This document shows, one piece after another, positions 42,721 to 52,031 of a stretch of 64,000 bases of DNA. A model generated the notes under the pieces. It did not search any database, had not been told where the DNA came from, and saw only the letters and a program-made list of their open reading frames with translations. How positions within the stretch are numbered: the first letter of the stretch is position 1; each line of letters starts with the position of its first letter. A program made the translations under genes and the position numbers. Source of the DNA: Streptomyces aureocirculatus (GTDB lineage Bacteria; Actinomycetota; Actinomycetes; Streptomycetales; Streptomycetaceae); contig NZ_JOAP01000007.1 of the NCBI RefSeq assembly GCF_000720475.1, forward strand, positions 1 through 64,000, given 5' to 3'.

Positions 42721-43742
42721 TCAGGGCCGCGGCACCGCGACCGTCACGCTGTCCGGGGTCCGCGCCACCACATGGCGGGCCTTCCCCGGCAGCGGGAACC
42801 GGTGCTCCCCCGGCTCAAGGACCTCGTCGAGGACTTCGTGGACGCGGGTGCGCTGGAGCCGGTCGAGCCGGTAGGCGGTCAGCCGGACCCGGCAGGCGGA
42901 GGTGACCTCGGCGACCACCGCGTCCCCGGTCACCTCGACCCGCGCGAGGCGTCGCTGCCCCGCGGGACTGCGGTCGAGGGCGCCCTCGATCCGGGCGACG
43001 AGCAGCGGGACGACGGGCACGACGCCGTCGACGTACGCGATGTCGACCCCCGCGCCCTCGAAGGCCGCCCGCACCCCGTCCCGCGTCCCCTCCGGCACCG
43101 CGCGCCCGAAGACGACCGCCCCGTACGTCCGCAGCTCCTCGGCCGGCACACCGGCGGCGTCCGCCGCGATCTCCGCCCCGATGCCGATCGTCCGCAGGGC
43201 GGCGGCGAGCCTGGCGAGCAGCGCCACCCGCGCCCCGATGAGCAGCACACGCCGCCGGGCGCCCCGGGCCGCTCCCCGTTCAGGAGCCGCCCGAGCTGTG
43301 AGCGGTACTCGGCGCCGCGGAAGCGGAACGGGCCCATGCCGTGATAGCCGTTCAGGCCCAGGTCGGCGTGGGCGGAGGTCTGCCAGGCGAAGTCACGCCA
43401 CACATAGTCGTCGCCGTCCTCGCCGCTCCGCTCGATCACGGCCGTGACGGCGCCGCACTCCAGGCCCTCGCACTCGGGGCAGCCGTAGATCACGTACCGC
43501 CCGTCGAGCAGGGGGGCGTCGGCTTCCAGGAGCAGTCGGCGCACATGCGTGGTGAAGATCGCGGGCGGGATGTCGGAGGCGAGCGGGGACACGGCGTCCA
43601 GGTCGGCGAGCTGGAAGAGGAGGGGGCGGCCGTTCACGATGAAGTCGACGAAGTCACGGTGGACTTGGTAGTCCCCGTTGGCGAGTACTCCACCGGCGCG
43701 CATCGCCGGTGCCAGGCCGAAGGACGCGTACACGGCAGACAT
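42721..43742 (-). pseudogene. Frameshifted two-part protein of unknown function
   Basis: Two minus-strand frames look like halves of one protein. The first, from ATG 43742 (MSAVYASFGLAPAM), runs well to LLNGERPGAPGG near 43255; it has a Cys-rich block YGCPECEGLECGAV that could bind zinc, and a Trp-rich WRDFAW. The second half (VLLIGARVALLARLAAALR, then the VVFGRAVPEGTRDGVRAAF block, ending at 42721) is read one base out of phase. Its only start, GTG 43248, has no ribosome site. Without the shift the first frame continues in meaningless Arg/Ser-rich sequence for 110 codons. A lost base in the C/G run near 43255-43268 would join them as APRRRVLLIGARV. True mutation or sequencing error cannot be told apart. 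Confidence 0.6.
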
Positions 43743-43772
43743 GCTGTGAGTATCCCCACCCGACGGGGGGAC

Positions 43773-43786
43773 TGCGCACGTGCGCA
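43773..43786. promoter_or_regulatory. Perfect palindrome between divergent genes
   Basis: TGCGCACGTGCGCA, a 14-bp perfect dyad, lies in the 66-bp gap between the frameshifted gene (-) and the D-amino-acid-oxidase-like gene (+). A shared operator is plausible; no regulator is adjacent. Confidence 0.45.
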
Positions 43787-43808
43787 CACATTCCGCTACG
43801 TTTTCGGG

Positions 43809-44777
43809 ATGGGTGGGACCGGCAGTACGGATGTGATCGTCGTGGGCGGTGGGGTCATCGGGCTCACCACCGCCGTGGAGCTCGCGGAGCGCGGCCGCCG
43901 CGTCCGGGTCTGGGCGCGGGAGGCCGCCGAGCACACCACCTCGGCCGTTGCGGGCGGCCTGTGGTGGCCGTACCGGATCGAGCCCGAGGTCCAGGTGGGC
44001 GACTGGTCGCTGCAGTCACTCGCGGTGTACGAGAAGCTGGCGGCGGACCCGGAACGCACTGGCGTACGCATGGTCGACGGCGTACACGCGGAGACCAGCC
44101 TGGACGGGCTCGGGCCCTGGGCGGCGCGGGTGTCGGGGCTGCGGGCGGCGACCGCCGCGGAGTGCCAGGGGCCCGGCCTGTGGGCGCGGCTGCCGCTCAT
44201 CGACATGCCCGCGCATCTGGCGTGGCTGCGGGGGCGGTTGCGTGCGGCGGGGGGCGCGGTCGAGCAGCGGACCGCGCACAGCCTCGACGAGGCGCTCGGG
44301 GAGGCGCCGGGTGTCGTCAACTGCTCCGGTCTCGGCGCCCGCGGCCTGGTGCCCGACGACACGGTGCGTCCGGTGCGGGGCCAGTTGGTGCTCGTGGAGA
44401 ACCCGGGACTGCGTACGTGGTTCACGGCCGCGGATCCGGCGTCGTCGGCCACGACGTACTTCCTGCCGCAGCCCGGGCGCCTGGTGCTCGGCGGCACCGC
44501 CGACGACGGCGACTGGTCCCTGGAGCCGGACCCGGCGGTGGCGAGGGCCATCGTCGAGCGGTGCGCCCGGATCCGCCCCGAGATCGCGTCGGCCCGCGTG
44601 CTCGGCCACCGCGTGGGCCTGCGCCCCGCCCGCCCGTCGGTCCGCCTGGAACGCGAGCCCCGGGGCGCGGGCCGCACCCTGGTCCACAACTACGGCCACG
44701 GCGGCGCAGGAGTAACGGTGGCCTGGGGCTGCGCCCGAACAGCGGCCCACCTCCTGGAGCCCCCACGCCCCTCCTGA
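43809..44777 (+). CDS. FAD-dependent D-amino-acid oxidase-like protein
   Basis: Flavoprotein of 322 residues, DAO/thiO branch. ATG 43809 starts just before the dinucleotide motif DVIVVGGGVIGLTTAVELAE. Further family blocks: AVAGGLWWPYRIEP, WLRGRLRAAGGAVEQR, VVNCSGLGARGL and PVRGQLVLVENPG for FAD and substrate, then VGLRPARPSVRLE and the C-terminal flavin loop LVHNYGHGGAGVTVAWGCA, which is nearly invariant in D-amino-acid oxidases. No peroxisomal-type or export signal. The predicted reaction is oxidative deamination of a D-amino acid with hydrogen peroxide release. Confidence 0.9.
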   Translation: MGGTGSTDVIVVGGGVIGLTTAVELAERGRRVRVWAREAAEHTTSAVAGGLWWPYRIEPEVQVGDWSLQSLAVYEKLAADPERTGVRMVDGVHAETSLDGLGPWAARVSGLRAATAAECQGPGLWARLPLIDMPAHLAWLRGRLRAAGGAVEQRTAHSLDEALGEAPGVVNCSGLGARGLVPDDTVRPVRGQLVLVENPGLRTWFTAADPASSATTYFLPQPGRLVLGGTADDGDWSLEPDPAVARAIVERCARIRPEIASARVLGHRVGLRPARPSVRLEREPRGAGRTLVHNYGHGGAGVTVAWGCARTAAHLLEPPRPS

Positions 44778-44983
44778 CACAACAGGCCCAAGGAAGCTGT
44801 GGCTCCCAACCGGCGAAGCCGGGTGTATCTTTCCGCCGCGACGGCGAGCAACCCGATCAACGCCCCCCGGCGGTGCCGAACCAACCCCGCCCGATCCAGG
44901 GGCACGCCCGAACGGGAACGACCCCCGCCCCCGGCACAGAACCGGGACCGAGGGCCACCCCACACCCCGTGGAGGGGGAAAGC

Positions 44984-46720
44984 TCAGCGGGCCGGATCGG
45001 GCCGCTTCTCCACAGGCGAACCCGACCCGGGCTCGCCACCCTCCCCGGTGTCGGACGGTCCGATCCGAATCTCGAACTCGCCGACGCCGTACTGCTCGTG
45101 ACCGGCGATGACGGCCTTCTCGACGGCCTCGGTGCCGTGTTCGCCGCGCACGATCAGCGGGTCGTGGCGCAGATCGCGCATCAGCGCCACGCACATGCCG
45201 ATCATCACCAGGGTGAAGGGCGCCGCCACGAGGATCGTCAGATTCTGCAGGCCCTTGAGCGCGTTGTCGTTCCCGTCACCGATCAGCAGCATGATCGCGG
45301 CGACCGCTCCGGTGACCACGCCCCAGAAGACCACGACGAGTCGGCCGGGTTCGAGCGAACCCTTCTGGGAGAGCGTGCCCATGACGATCGACGCGGCGTC
45401 CGCGCCGGACACGAAGAAGATGCCGACGAGGATCATCACAAGCAGGCTGGTGGCTGTCGCGATCGGGTACTCGTGCAGCAGACCGAAGAGCTGCGCCTCG
45501 GGGGTGGTCTCGCCCTCCAGGCCGCCCCGCTCCTTGACCTTCATGGCGCTGCCGCCGAAGACGGCGAACCAGACCAGGCTGACGGAGCTGGGGACCAGGA
45601 TGACGCCGCCGACGAACTGACGGATCGTACGCCCGCGGCTGATGCGCGCGATGAACATGCCGACGAAGGGCGTCCAGGAGATCCACCACGCCCAGTAGAA
45701 GACCGTCCAGCCGCCGAGCCAGTCCGAGACGCCCTCACCGCTGGACGCCTCCGTGCGGCCGATCAACTGCGGCAGATCGTTGAGGTAGGCGCCGATCGAG
45801 GTCGGCAGCATGTCGAGCACGATCACGGTCGGGCCCGCGATGAACACGAAGACGACAAGCAGCAGCGCGAGCACCATGTTGATGTTCGAAAGCCACTGGA
45901 TGCCCTTCTCCACGCCGGAGACCGCGGACGCCACGAAGGCCACGGTCAGTACGGCGATGATGGTGACGAGCAGGCCGGTGCCCGCCTTCTCCATCCAGTC
46001 GAGTTCCTCGAAGCCACTGCCGATCTGCAGCGCGCCGAGACCGAGCGAGGCGGCGGAGCCGAAGAGCGTGGCGAAGATGGCGATGATGTCGATGACCCGC
46101 CCCCACGCCCCGTGGGCGTGCTTCTCGCCGATGAGCGGCACGAAGACGGAGCTGATGGTCTGCCGCCGGTTGCGCCGGAAGGTGCTGTAGGCGATGGCGA
46201 GGCCGACGACCGCGTAGATGGCCCAGGGGTGCAGGGTCCAGTGGAACAGGGTGGTCGCCATGGAGGTCTCCATGGCGGCCGCCTTGTCCGCGGGGTCGGT
46301 GCCGGGCGGCGGCGTCGTGAAGTGGGCGAGGGGTTCACTCACTCCGTAGAACATCAGGCCGATGCCCATGCCGGCGCTGAACATCATCGCGACCCACGAC
46401 ACGGTGCGGAACTCGGGCTCCTCGCCCTCCTTGCCGAGCGTGATCTTGCCGTAACGGCTCATGGCGAGCCACAGGGCGAAGACCACGAAGCCGGACGCCG
46501 CCAGCATGAAGGCCCAGCCACCGTTGTGGATGAGGCCTTCGAGCATGTCGGAGGTGATGTCTTCGAGGGTGTCCGTGGCAAGGGCGCCCCAGACCACGAA
46601 GGCCAGGGTGAGCCCGGCGGTGACGCCGAAGACCACCCGGTCGGTCCGTGCTCGCCCCCCGCGGCCCACCGACAGCGGTGGACCTCCTCCGGGATCCGCT
46701 TTCTGTGATTCCTGGGTCAC
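44984..46720 (-). CDS. BCCT-family glycine betaine/choline transporter
   Basis: Secondary transporter for osmoprotectants with trimethylammonium groups, 578 residues and 12 predicted helices. GTG 46720 has AAAGGTG upstream; longer frames lack a site. The family motif GMGIGLMFYGVSEPLAHF is in TM3, and the aromatic-box helix WTVFYWAWWISWTPFVG is in TM8. The C-terminal tail of about 60 residues is charged (HDPLIVRGEHGTEAVEKAV), as in osmosensing BetP-like members, and ends Glu/Gly/Pro-rich. The substrate is probably betaine or choline. Confidence 0.93.
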   Translation of the reverse strand: MTQESQKADPGGGPPLSVGRGGRARTDRVVFGVTAGLTLAFVVWGALATDTLEDITSDMLEGLIHNGGWAFMLAASGFVVFALWLAMSRYGKITLGKEGEEPEFRTVSWVAMMFSAGMGIGLMFYGVSEPLAHFTTPPPGTDPADKAAAMETSMATTLFHWTLHPWAIYAVVGLAIAYSTFRRNRRQTISSVFVPLIGEKHAHGAWGRVIDIIAIFATLFGSAASLGLGALQIGSGFEELDWMEKAGTGLLVTIIAVLTVAFVASAVSGVEKGIQWLSNINMVLALLLVVFVFIAGPTVIVLDMLPTSIGAYLNDLPQLIGRTEASSGEGVSDWLGGWTVFYWAWWISWTPFVGMFIARISRGRTIRQFVGGVILVPSSVSLVWFAVFGGSAMKVKERGGLEGETTPEAQLFGLLHEYPIATATSLLVMILVGIFFVSGADAASIVMGTLSQKGSLEPGRLVVVFWGVVTGAVAAIMLLIGDGNDNALKGLQNLTILVAAPFTLVMIGMCVALMRDLRHDPLIVRGEHGTEAVEKAVIAGHEQYGVGEFEIRIGPSDTGEGGEPGSGSPVEKRPDPAR

Positions 46721-46802
46721 AAGTGCACCTTTCGCGGAGTTGTTGATCGTGCGGTGTTCTTCTCCGCTACCCCCTACCACAAGTGACGTGCGCTCCGATG
46801 CC

Positions 46803-48083
46803 TCAACAGTCGGTGTCGGGCTGCCCGATGACGAGGTGATAGGACGCGCGTTCGTCCAGGAGCAGCGGGACGAGCGCGCGTGCGGGCTGCCGCAGCGGCA
46901 CGAGCGCGCCCGCGCCGTCCCGCTTCACGGTAACGCCGTGGAGGCCGAGTTCATCCTTGACGTCGGCGAACTGTTCCGGTGTGAGGCGGTAGCCGCACGC
47001 CGGGTCCTCGATGGTCTCGCCGGGTTCGGCCGGGTCGTTGTCGGCGCCGCCGAGGTACACCGGACCCCGGTCGCGCAGCCCCGCGAGCCGGGACGCCGTG
47101 CTCGCCGCCTCCAGGCGCCACCGGTGGCTTTCGGCGTAGGAGAAGAGGCCGTCGAGTGCCGACAGTTGAGAGCGCACCCGGCGCCGGTTGTTGAGGGACT
47201 CGTCCCTTTTCTCGGCTTCGGTGACGGGGTCGACGCGGCTCTCTATGAGGAGTCCCGCCGCGTGTTTCAGACCGGAGGCGTTGCGCAGGATGCGTTCCTG
47301 GCCGTCGCCCGCGACTTGTTTGATCGGCGCTCCGGTGACCGGGTCGGTCCAGATGCCGTAGGTGCCGGTGGTGTAGCCGTCGGACTCGGCGGCGGGGCGG
47401 ACGTAGTCGCGCGAGAGGGCCTTCGCCTCGCGGTGCAGCGCGCCGTGGGTGTTGAGGTTGCGCGGCCAGAGGTCGAACAGGTCCTTGTCGTAGTACTTGG
47501 GTGTGGCGCCGTACTCGTGCAGGTCGTAGATGGCGTCGGGCTTGTGGTCACGGATGACGGCGGCCATGGCGCGGCCCTCGGCGGTCTTGAGGGCGATGTG
47601 GTCACGGTTGATGTCGACGCCGTCGGAGTTGCCGCGGGTGTCGGCGGCCCGGCCGTCGGGGTTGGCGGTGGGCACGACGAGGAGGGTGGTGCGGGACAGG
47701 AACCGCCGGGTCTCCTTGTCCTTGGCGTAGGCCAGATCGCGGATGGTGGTCAGACAGGCCTCGCGCCCGGACGGTTCGTCACCGTGCTGGCTGCACACAA
47801 GCAGCACGGTGCTCGCGGTGCGGCGCTCCCCGACGCGCACGAGCTGCACCGGCCGGTCCTGCTTCGTGGTGCCGATGCGGGACACCGAGACGCGGTCGGT
47901 GGCCTTGTCGACGGTCCTCAGGAGCTGCTGCTCCTCGGGCTGACTGGTCCAGCGCGCCCCGTCGCTCTCTTCGAAGCCGGTGCGCGGCGGTGCCGGGGAC
48001 GCCTGTGCGGGGGCCGTGAGCAGCGGCGCGGCGAGGACCGCGCAGGCTCCGGTCAGAGCCAGGGCGCGTATTCGGGGCGTCAT
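46803..48083 (-). CDS. Secreted M14 zinc carboxypeptidase
   Basis: Exported metallo-carboxypeptidase of 426 residues. The signal peptide [27 protein letters not shown] is followed by the mature domain. Zinc ligands: HGDE in [14 protein letters not shown], and the later His in [11 protein letters not shown]. The substrate Asn-Arg pair is in [16 protein letters not shown] is also typical. ATG 48083 overlaps the stop of the S15 gene by four bases (ATGA) and has GGAGGCC upstream, so both are made together. The likely role is trimming extracellular peptides for nutrition. Confidence 0.92.
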   Translation of the reverse strand: MTPRIRALALTGACAVLAAPLLTAPAQASPAPPRTGFEESDGARWTSQPEEQQLLRTVDKATDRVSVSRIGTTKQDRPVQLVRVGERRTASTVLLVCSQHGDEPSGREACLTTIRDLAYAKDKETRRFLSRTTLLVVPTANPDGRAADTRGNSDGVDINRDHIALKTAEGRAMAAVIRDHKPDAIYDLHEYGATPKYYDKDLFDLWPRNLNTHGALHREAKALSRDYVRPAAESDGYTTGTYGIWTDPVTGAPIKQVAGDGQERILRNASGLKHAAGLLIESRVDPVTEAEKRDESLNNRRRVRSQLSALDGLFSYAESHRWRLEAASTASRLAGLRDRGPVYLGGADNDPAEPGETIEDPACGYRLTPEQFADVKDELGLHGVTVKRDGAGALVPLRQPARALVPLLLDERASYHLVIGQPDTDC

Positions 48084-50155
48084 GAAGTGCGGCCTCCAGG
48101 TACTTCGGATATCCCGGATATGCCGGGTGTTCCGGATATGCCGGGTACGGGGTCGATCCGGCGCGGTGGTGCGACACCGTCGAGCCGGGACCCGCGCGGT
48201 GCGGTGGAGTGCGGTGCGGCCGGGCGCGGGACCGTGGCGAGTGCCTTGGCGCCGCCGACGAGCGGTACGCGGGCGACGGTGCGGGCGAGGTCGACGGTGA
48301 GCGTCGGGGTGTCGGCGGGGGGCACGATGAGGTTCCTGTCGGTGCCGCCGACGATCAGTGCGAGCCGGTGGCCCTTGCGTACGACGTGGTCGCTCGCGGC
48401 CAGGTCCAGGGTGATGGTGTACGGCTTGCCTGGCGTCAGCGGCCCGCCGTGCTGGTCGGACGCGTGGTTGCCGAGGTCGGCCCAACCGCGGCTGAAGATG
48501 GTGTAGTCGACGTCGGCGGTCCTGGCCCGGGTGTTCTTGAAGCAGGAGCTGTCGCCGGGTGTGCTCCGGCCCCAGCAGGAGCGGTCGGGCAGCGTGTCGA
48601 TGCCTTCGTCGTCGTGGGTGTAGTCACGGATGGTGCCGGGGCCGATGTCGGCGAGGACGGCCGTCAGATGGGCTGTGCGCGTCGACGGTGTGACGGTGAC
48701 CCGCACCTGCGAGGAGCCGGAGACCCGCAGATCACGGGCGAGGGGGCGGGTGGTGAAGCCGTTCTTCGCGGGCGTGGCCGTGTCGATCGCCGAGGCCCAG
48801 TCGGCCTCGCCGAGCCGCCGGTCGTCGGTGAAGGTCTCGGTGCCCTTGCCGGGGCGCTTGCCCAGGGTGCCGACGCCGGGCGCGGTGCCCTTGGCGGGGC
48901 GCAGCGCGGTGGTGGAGGTTCCGCGGGGCGGCCAGACGCGGTCGGTGGTCCAGCGGTCGGGGGCGCGCTCGATGTCGGCCATCGGCTCGCGGTCGATGCC
49001 GTTGCGGTAGCCGAGGAGTTCATGGTCGAACCAGCGGTGCAGGGTGCGCACCCAGTCGGCGCGCCGGAAGTCGAAGGGGTCGACGTGCCCGGCCTGGCTC
49101 AGCCAGATCTTCCGCTGTACGCCGGCGTCGGCGAGGGCGTCCCACCACTGCCCGAAGTGCTTGGTCCGCACGTTCAGGTCCTGCAGGCCGTGTACGAGGA
49201 AGACGCTGGCCCGCACCTTGCGGACGTCGGGCACGTGGTCGCGTTCGGTCCACAGCGGGGTCCAGTCGCCGCTGCGGGGCGCCCCGGCGACGAGTTGCTG
49301 CTTGACGTGGCCGCAGCGGGTGGCGGCGTCGGGGCTCTCGATGCCGCGCGCGAGTCCGTCGGGGCCGCTGTTGTACAGCGGGGCGCCCTTGGCGAAGTAG
49401 TAGTCGTACCAGGAGGAGATGGCGCCGATCGGCACGATGGTCCTCAGGCCCTTGACGCCGGTGGCGGCGACGCCGTTGGCGACGGTGCCGTCGTAGCTCT
49501 TGCCGATCATTCCGGTGCGGCCGTCGGTCCAGCCCGCGTCGGCACGGCGGTCGCCGGTGCGGGTGGTGTAGCCGCGGGCGCGGCCGTTCAGCCAGTCGAC
49601 GACGGCCTTCGCGGACCGCACGTCGGAGCGGCCGCCGACGTCGACGCAGCCGTCGGAGCGGTTGGTGCCCGCGAGGTCGACGGCGACGTAGGCGTAGCCG
49701 CGGGGCACGAAGTAGTTGTCGTAGTACAGCGGGAACCGGACGGGGTCGCCGTTCGCGTCGTACGTCTTCTTCTGGCTCTCGTTGCCGCGTCCGCAGCAGG
49801 AGTAGTACGGACTGGCGTCCATGATCACGGGTATTTTCCGGCCCTTGGCCGCGGGTTCGCGGGGCCTGACAATGTCGACGGCGACGCGGTCGGTGCGGCC
49901 GTCCGCGTCGCCGTCGAGCCGGATGTCGACCCACACGGACTCACGTATCGCGTCCGCGTAGGAGTAGATGGGCTTGCTCTCCTTGGCCCGGCCTGCCAGT
50001 TCCCGGGCGTCGGGAGTGCGCGGCGCGGAGTGGGCGGCGCCGCCCGGGGACAGGAGGGTGGCGAGCAGGGCGGCGAGCGCCGCCGTCAGGAGCGTTCTCC
50101 ACATCGCCGGGCTCAGCGGGGTCTTCGGGCGCGTGCGTCGCGCGCGTATCGGCAT
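48080..50155 (-). CDS. Secreted S15 Xaa-Pro dipeptidyl-peptidase-like protease
   Basis: Serine peptidase of the CocE/NonD-X-Pro family, 691 residues from ATG 50155. An export signal ([28 protein letters not shown]) is preceded by a basic stretch with RAR/RR. The nucleophile elbow is MIGKSYDG, the acid is in HGLQDLNV and the catalytic His in SQAGHVDPF; the C-terminal jelly-roll domain contains [12 protein letters not shown]. The end of the protein has a [16 protein letters not shown] repeat encoded by short CCGGATATGCCGGG repeats. It is the first gene of the S15-M14 pair. Confidence 0.93.
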   Translation of the reverse strand: MPIRARRTRPKTPLSPAMWRTLLTAALAALLATLLSPGGAAHSAPRTPDARELAGRAKESKPIYSYADAIRESVWVDIRLDGDADGRTDRVAVDIVRPREPAAKGRKIPVIMDASPYYSCCGRGNESQKKTYDANGDPVRFPLYYDNYFVPRGYAYVAVDLAGTNRSDGCVDVGGRSDVRSAKAVVDWLNGRARGYTTRTGDRRADAGWTDGRTGMIGKSYDGTVANGVAATGVKGLRTIVPIGAISSWYDYYFAKGAPLYNSGPDGLARGIESPDAATRCGHVKQQLVAGAPRSGDWTPLWTERDHVPDVRKVRASVFLVHGLQDLNVRTKHFGQWWDALADAGVQRKIWLSQAGHVDPFDFRRADWVRTLHRWFDHELLGYRNGIDREPMADIERAPDRWTTDRVWPPRGTSTTALRPAKGTAPGVGTLGKRPGKGTETFTDDRRLGEADWASAIDTATPAKNGFTTRPLARDLRVSGSSQVRVTVTPSTRTAHLTAVLADIGPGTIRDYTHDDEGIDTLPDRSCWGRSTPGDSSCFKNTRARTADVDYTIFSRGWADLGNHASDQHGGPLTPGKPYTITLDLAASDHVVRKGHRLALIVGGTDRNLIVPPADTPTLTVDLARTVARVPLVGGAKALATVPRPAAPHSTAPRGSRLDGVAPPRRIDPVPGISGTPGISGISEVPGGRTS

Positions 50156-50422
50156 GGCGCGGAAGGTACACGCGTCAACTCCTGGCGGAAAGAGGGCCGT
50201 ACGTGCCGGTGAAAGGTGCGTGGGGCAAGAACGCACATGTCGGCTGAATGGCGATCGTGTGACATATGCGGCCATGGACATGGCCAGGGGTGACGGTGCT
50301 CAATAGGGTCGACGACATCGTGACGTACCGCGTCGGGCAGGGACGGCGGCTCCGCACCCCGGGGGCCGCCGTGCCGCGTCCTGGCGCAATCGACCGCATT
50401 TCATGATGACTTGGAGATATCC

Positions 50423-51961
50423 GTGCACCGCAGACTCATCGCCCCGGGCGCGCTCGCGGCCTCGCTCGCCCTGCTGGCGATCCCGGCATCGGCCGCCGAC
50501 TTCTCCCCCGGGGCTCCGGGCGCCGGCGACCCCTACTACCCGGACGCGGGCAACGGCGGCTACGACGTCTCGCACTACGACCTGCGTCTGAAGTACCAGC
50601 CGAGGACGGACCTGTTGGAGGGCACGGCCACGCTCCAGGCCACCGCCACGCAGAACCTGTCCCGCTTCAACCTGGACTTCGGCCTGAAGGTCAGCGAGGT
50701 CCGGGTGAACGGCAAGAAGGCCGCGTTCGCCAAGACCGGTGAGCAGGAGCTGGAGGTGACCCCGAAGGCGGGCCTGACCAAGGGCAGTTCCCTCTCGGTC
50801 GTCGTGAAGTACGCGGGCAAGCCGTCCGAGGTGAAGATCCACGGCTTCACCGCGTGGCAGCGCACGCCCGACGGCGGCGTGGCGGCGCAGGAGCCGGAGT
50901 CGTCGGCCTGGTGGTTCCCCGGCAACGACCATCCGCGGGACAAGGCCACGTACGACGTGTCGGTGTCCGTGCCCGACGGTACGCAGGCCATCTCCAACGG
51001 GGTGCTCCAGTCGCAGTCCTCCAAGCTGGGCTGGACCCGCTACAACTGGCGTTCCAACAAGCCGCAGGCCACGTATCTCGCGACGCTCGCCGTCGGCAGG
51101 TTCGACATCACCACGGACAAGACGGAGAACGGGCTTCCCGTCCTCAACGCCTACAGCAAGGACCTCGGCGACAACGCGGGCGCGGCGCGCGCGAGCATCG
51201 AGCGGACCACCGAGGTCGCCGAGTGGCTGGAGGAGGTGTTCGGCAAGTACCCCTTCAACGCGCTCGGCGGTTATGTCCCGAACGTCCCCGCCAGCTATGC
51301 CCTGGAGACCCAGACGCGGCCGTTCTACGGCCCGCGGGCCTTCGCCAACGGCTCGAACGTCTCCATCGTCGTGCACGAGCTCGCCCACCAGTGGTACGGC
51401 GACAGCGTCTCCGTCGAGAACTGGAAGGACATCTGGGTCAACGAGGGCTTCGCCCGCTACAGCCAGTGGCTGTGGTCCGAGAAGGAGGGCGAGGGCACGG
51501 CCCAGGAACTCGCCGACCACGTGTACGCCCAGAACGCCGCGGACTCGCCCTTCTGGCAGGTCAAGCCGGGTGACCCGGGTCCGGACAACCAGTTCCACAT
51601 AGCCGTGTACGACCGCGGTGCCCTCGCCCTGCAGGCGCTGCGCAACGAGATCGGGGACGAGGCCTTCTTCCGGATCCTGAAGGGCTGGCCGAAGGAGCGG
51701 GCGTACGGCAACGCCTCGGTGCGCGACTTCGTGTCGTACGCCGAGAAGGTCAGCGGCAAGCCGCTCTCCGGGCTCTTCGACACCTGGCTGTACCAGGTGG
51801 GCAAGCCGGGGGCGCCCGCCGCTCGTGACGCCGGGGTGGCCCGGGCCGCGGGGAAGGCCGCGCCGGCGAAGCCGAAGTCGTGGAAGAAGATCGCTGCGAC
51901 GAACACGGTGCACGACCATGAGCACGCCGGGGAGCACGGCGCGGGCCACGACCACCGCTGA
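50423..51961 (+). CDS. Secreted M1-family aminopeptidase
   Basis: Zinc aminopeptidase of 512 residues. GTG 50423 follows TTGGAGATATCC. The signal sequence (LIAPGALAASLALLAIPASAADF) is followed by the N-terminal beta domain. The exopeptidase loop reads PASYALETQT, a variant of the usual GAMEN. The zinc motif VHELAHQWYGDS and the third ligand in WVNEGFARY are intact; the tyrosine block is AVYDRGALALQAL. The protein lacks the large C-terminal helical domain of full M1 enzymes (usually 800-900 residues) and ends instead in a His-rich tail (HDHEHAGEHGAGHDHR) that could bind zinc. It is divergent from the S15-M14 pair. Confidence 0.93.
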   Translation: MHRRLIAPGALAASLALLAIPASAADFSPGAPGAGDPYYPDAGNGGYDVSHYDLRLKYQPRTDLLEGTATLQATATQNLSRFNLDFGLKVSEVRVNGKKAAFAKTGEQELEVTPKAGLTKGSSLSVVVKYAGKPSEVKIHGFTAWQRTPDGGVAAQEPESSAWWFPGNDHPRDKATYDVSVSVPDGTQAISNGVLQSQSSKLGWTRYNWRSNKPQATYLATLAVGRFDITTDKTENGLPVLNAYSKDLGDNAGAARASIERTTEVAEWLEEVFGKYPFNALGGYVPNVPASYALETQTRPFYGPRAFANGSNVSIVVHELAHQWYGDSVSVENWKDIWVNEGFARYSQWLWSEKEGEGTAQELADHVYAQNAADSPFWQVKPGDPGPDNQFHIAVYDRGALALQALRNEIGDEAFFRILKGWPKERAYGNASVRDFVSYAEKVSGKPLSGLFDTWLYQVGKPGAPAARDAGVARAAGKAAPAKPKSWKKIAATNTVHDHEHAGEHGAGHDHR

Positions 51962-51988
51962 CGGTTGCCTGCGCGGCCTGTGGACACG

Positions 51989-52024
51989 CCGGTGGGGCGG
52001 TACCCCGGGGTACCGCCCCACCGG
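51989..52024. terminator. Bidirectional palindromic terminator
   Basis: A perfect 36-bp palindrome (arms CCGGTGGGGCGGTACCCC / GGGGTACCGCCCCACCGG) in the short gap between two convergent genes, the M1 peptidase (+) and the permease (-); it can serve both. Confidence 0.88.
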
Positions 52025-52031
52025 CAGGGGG

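Noticed and set aside
44778..44983. Possible small genes in the gap between the oxidase and the BCCT transporter
   Set aside because: Open frames on both strands lack ribosome sites and overlap the flanking genes; nothing recognisable.
43709..46708. 999-residue plus-strand open frame
   Set aside because: Crosses the oxidase gene out of phase and the BCCT gene antisense; Arg/Asp/Glu/His-rich with no motif; GC artefact.
48209..50212. 667-residue plus-strand open frame
   Set aside because: Antisense to the S15 peptidase, which has a complete catalytic triad and a signal peptide.
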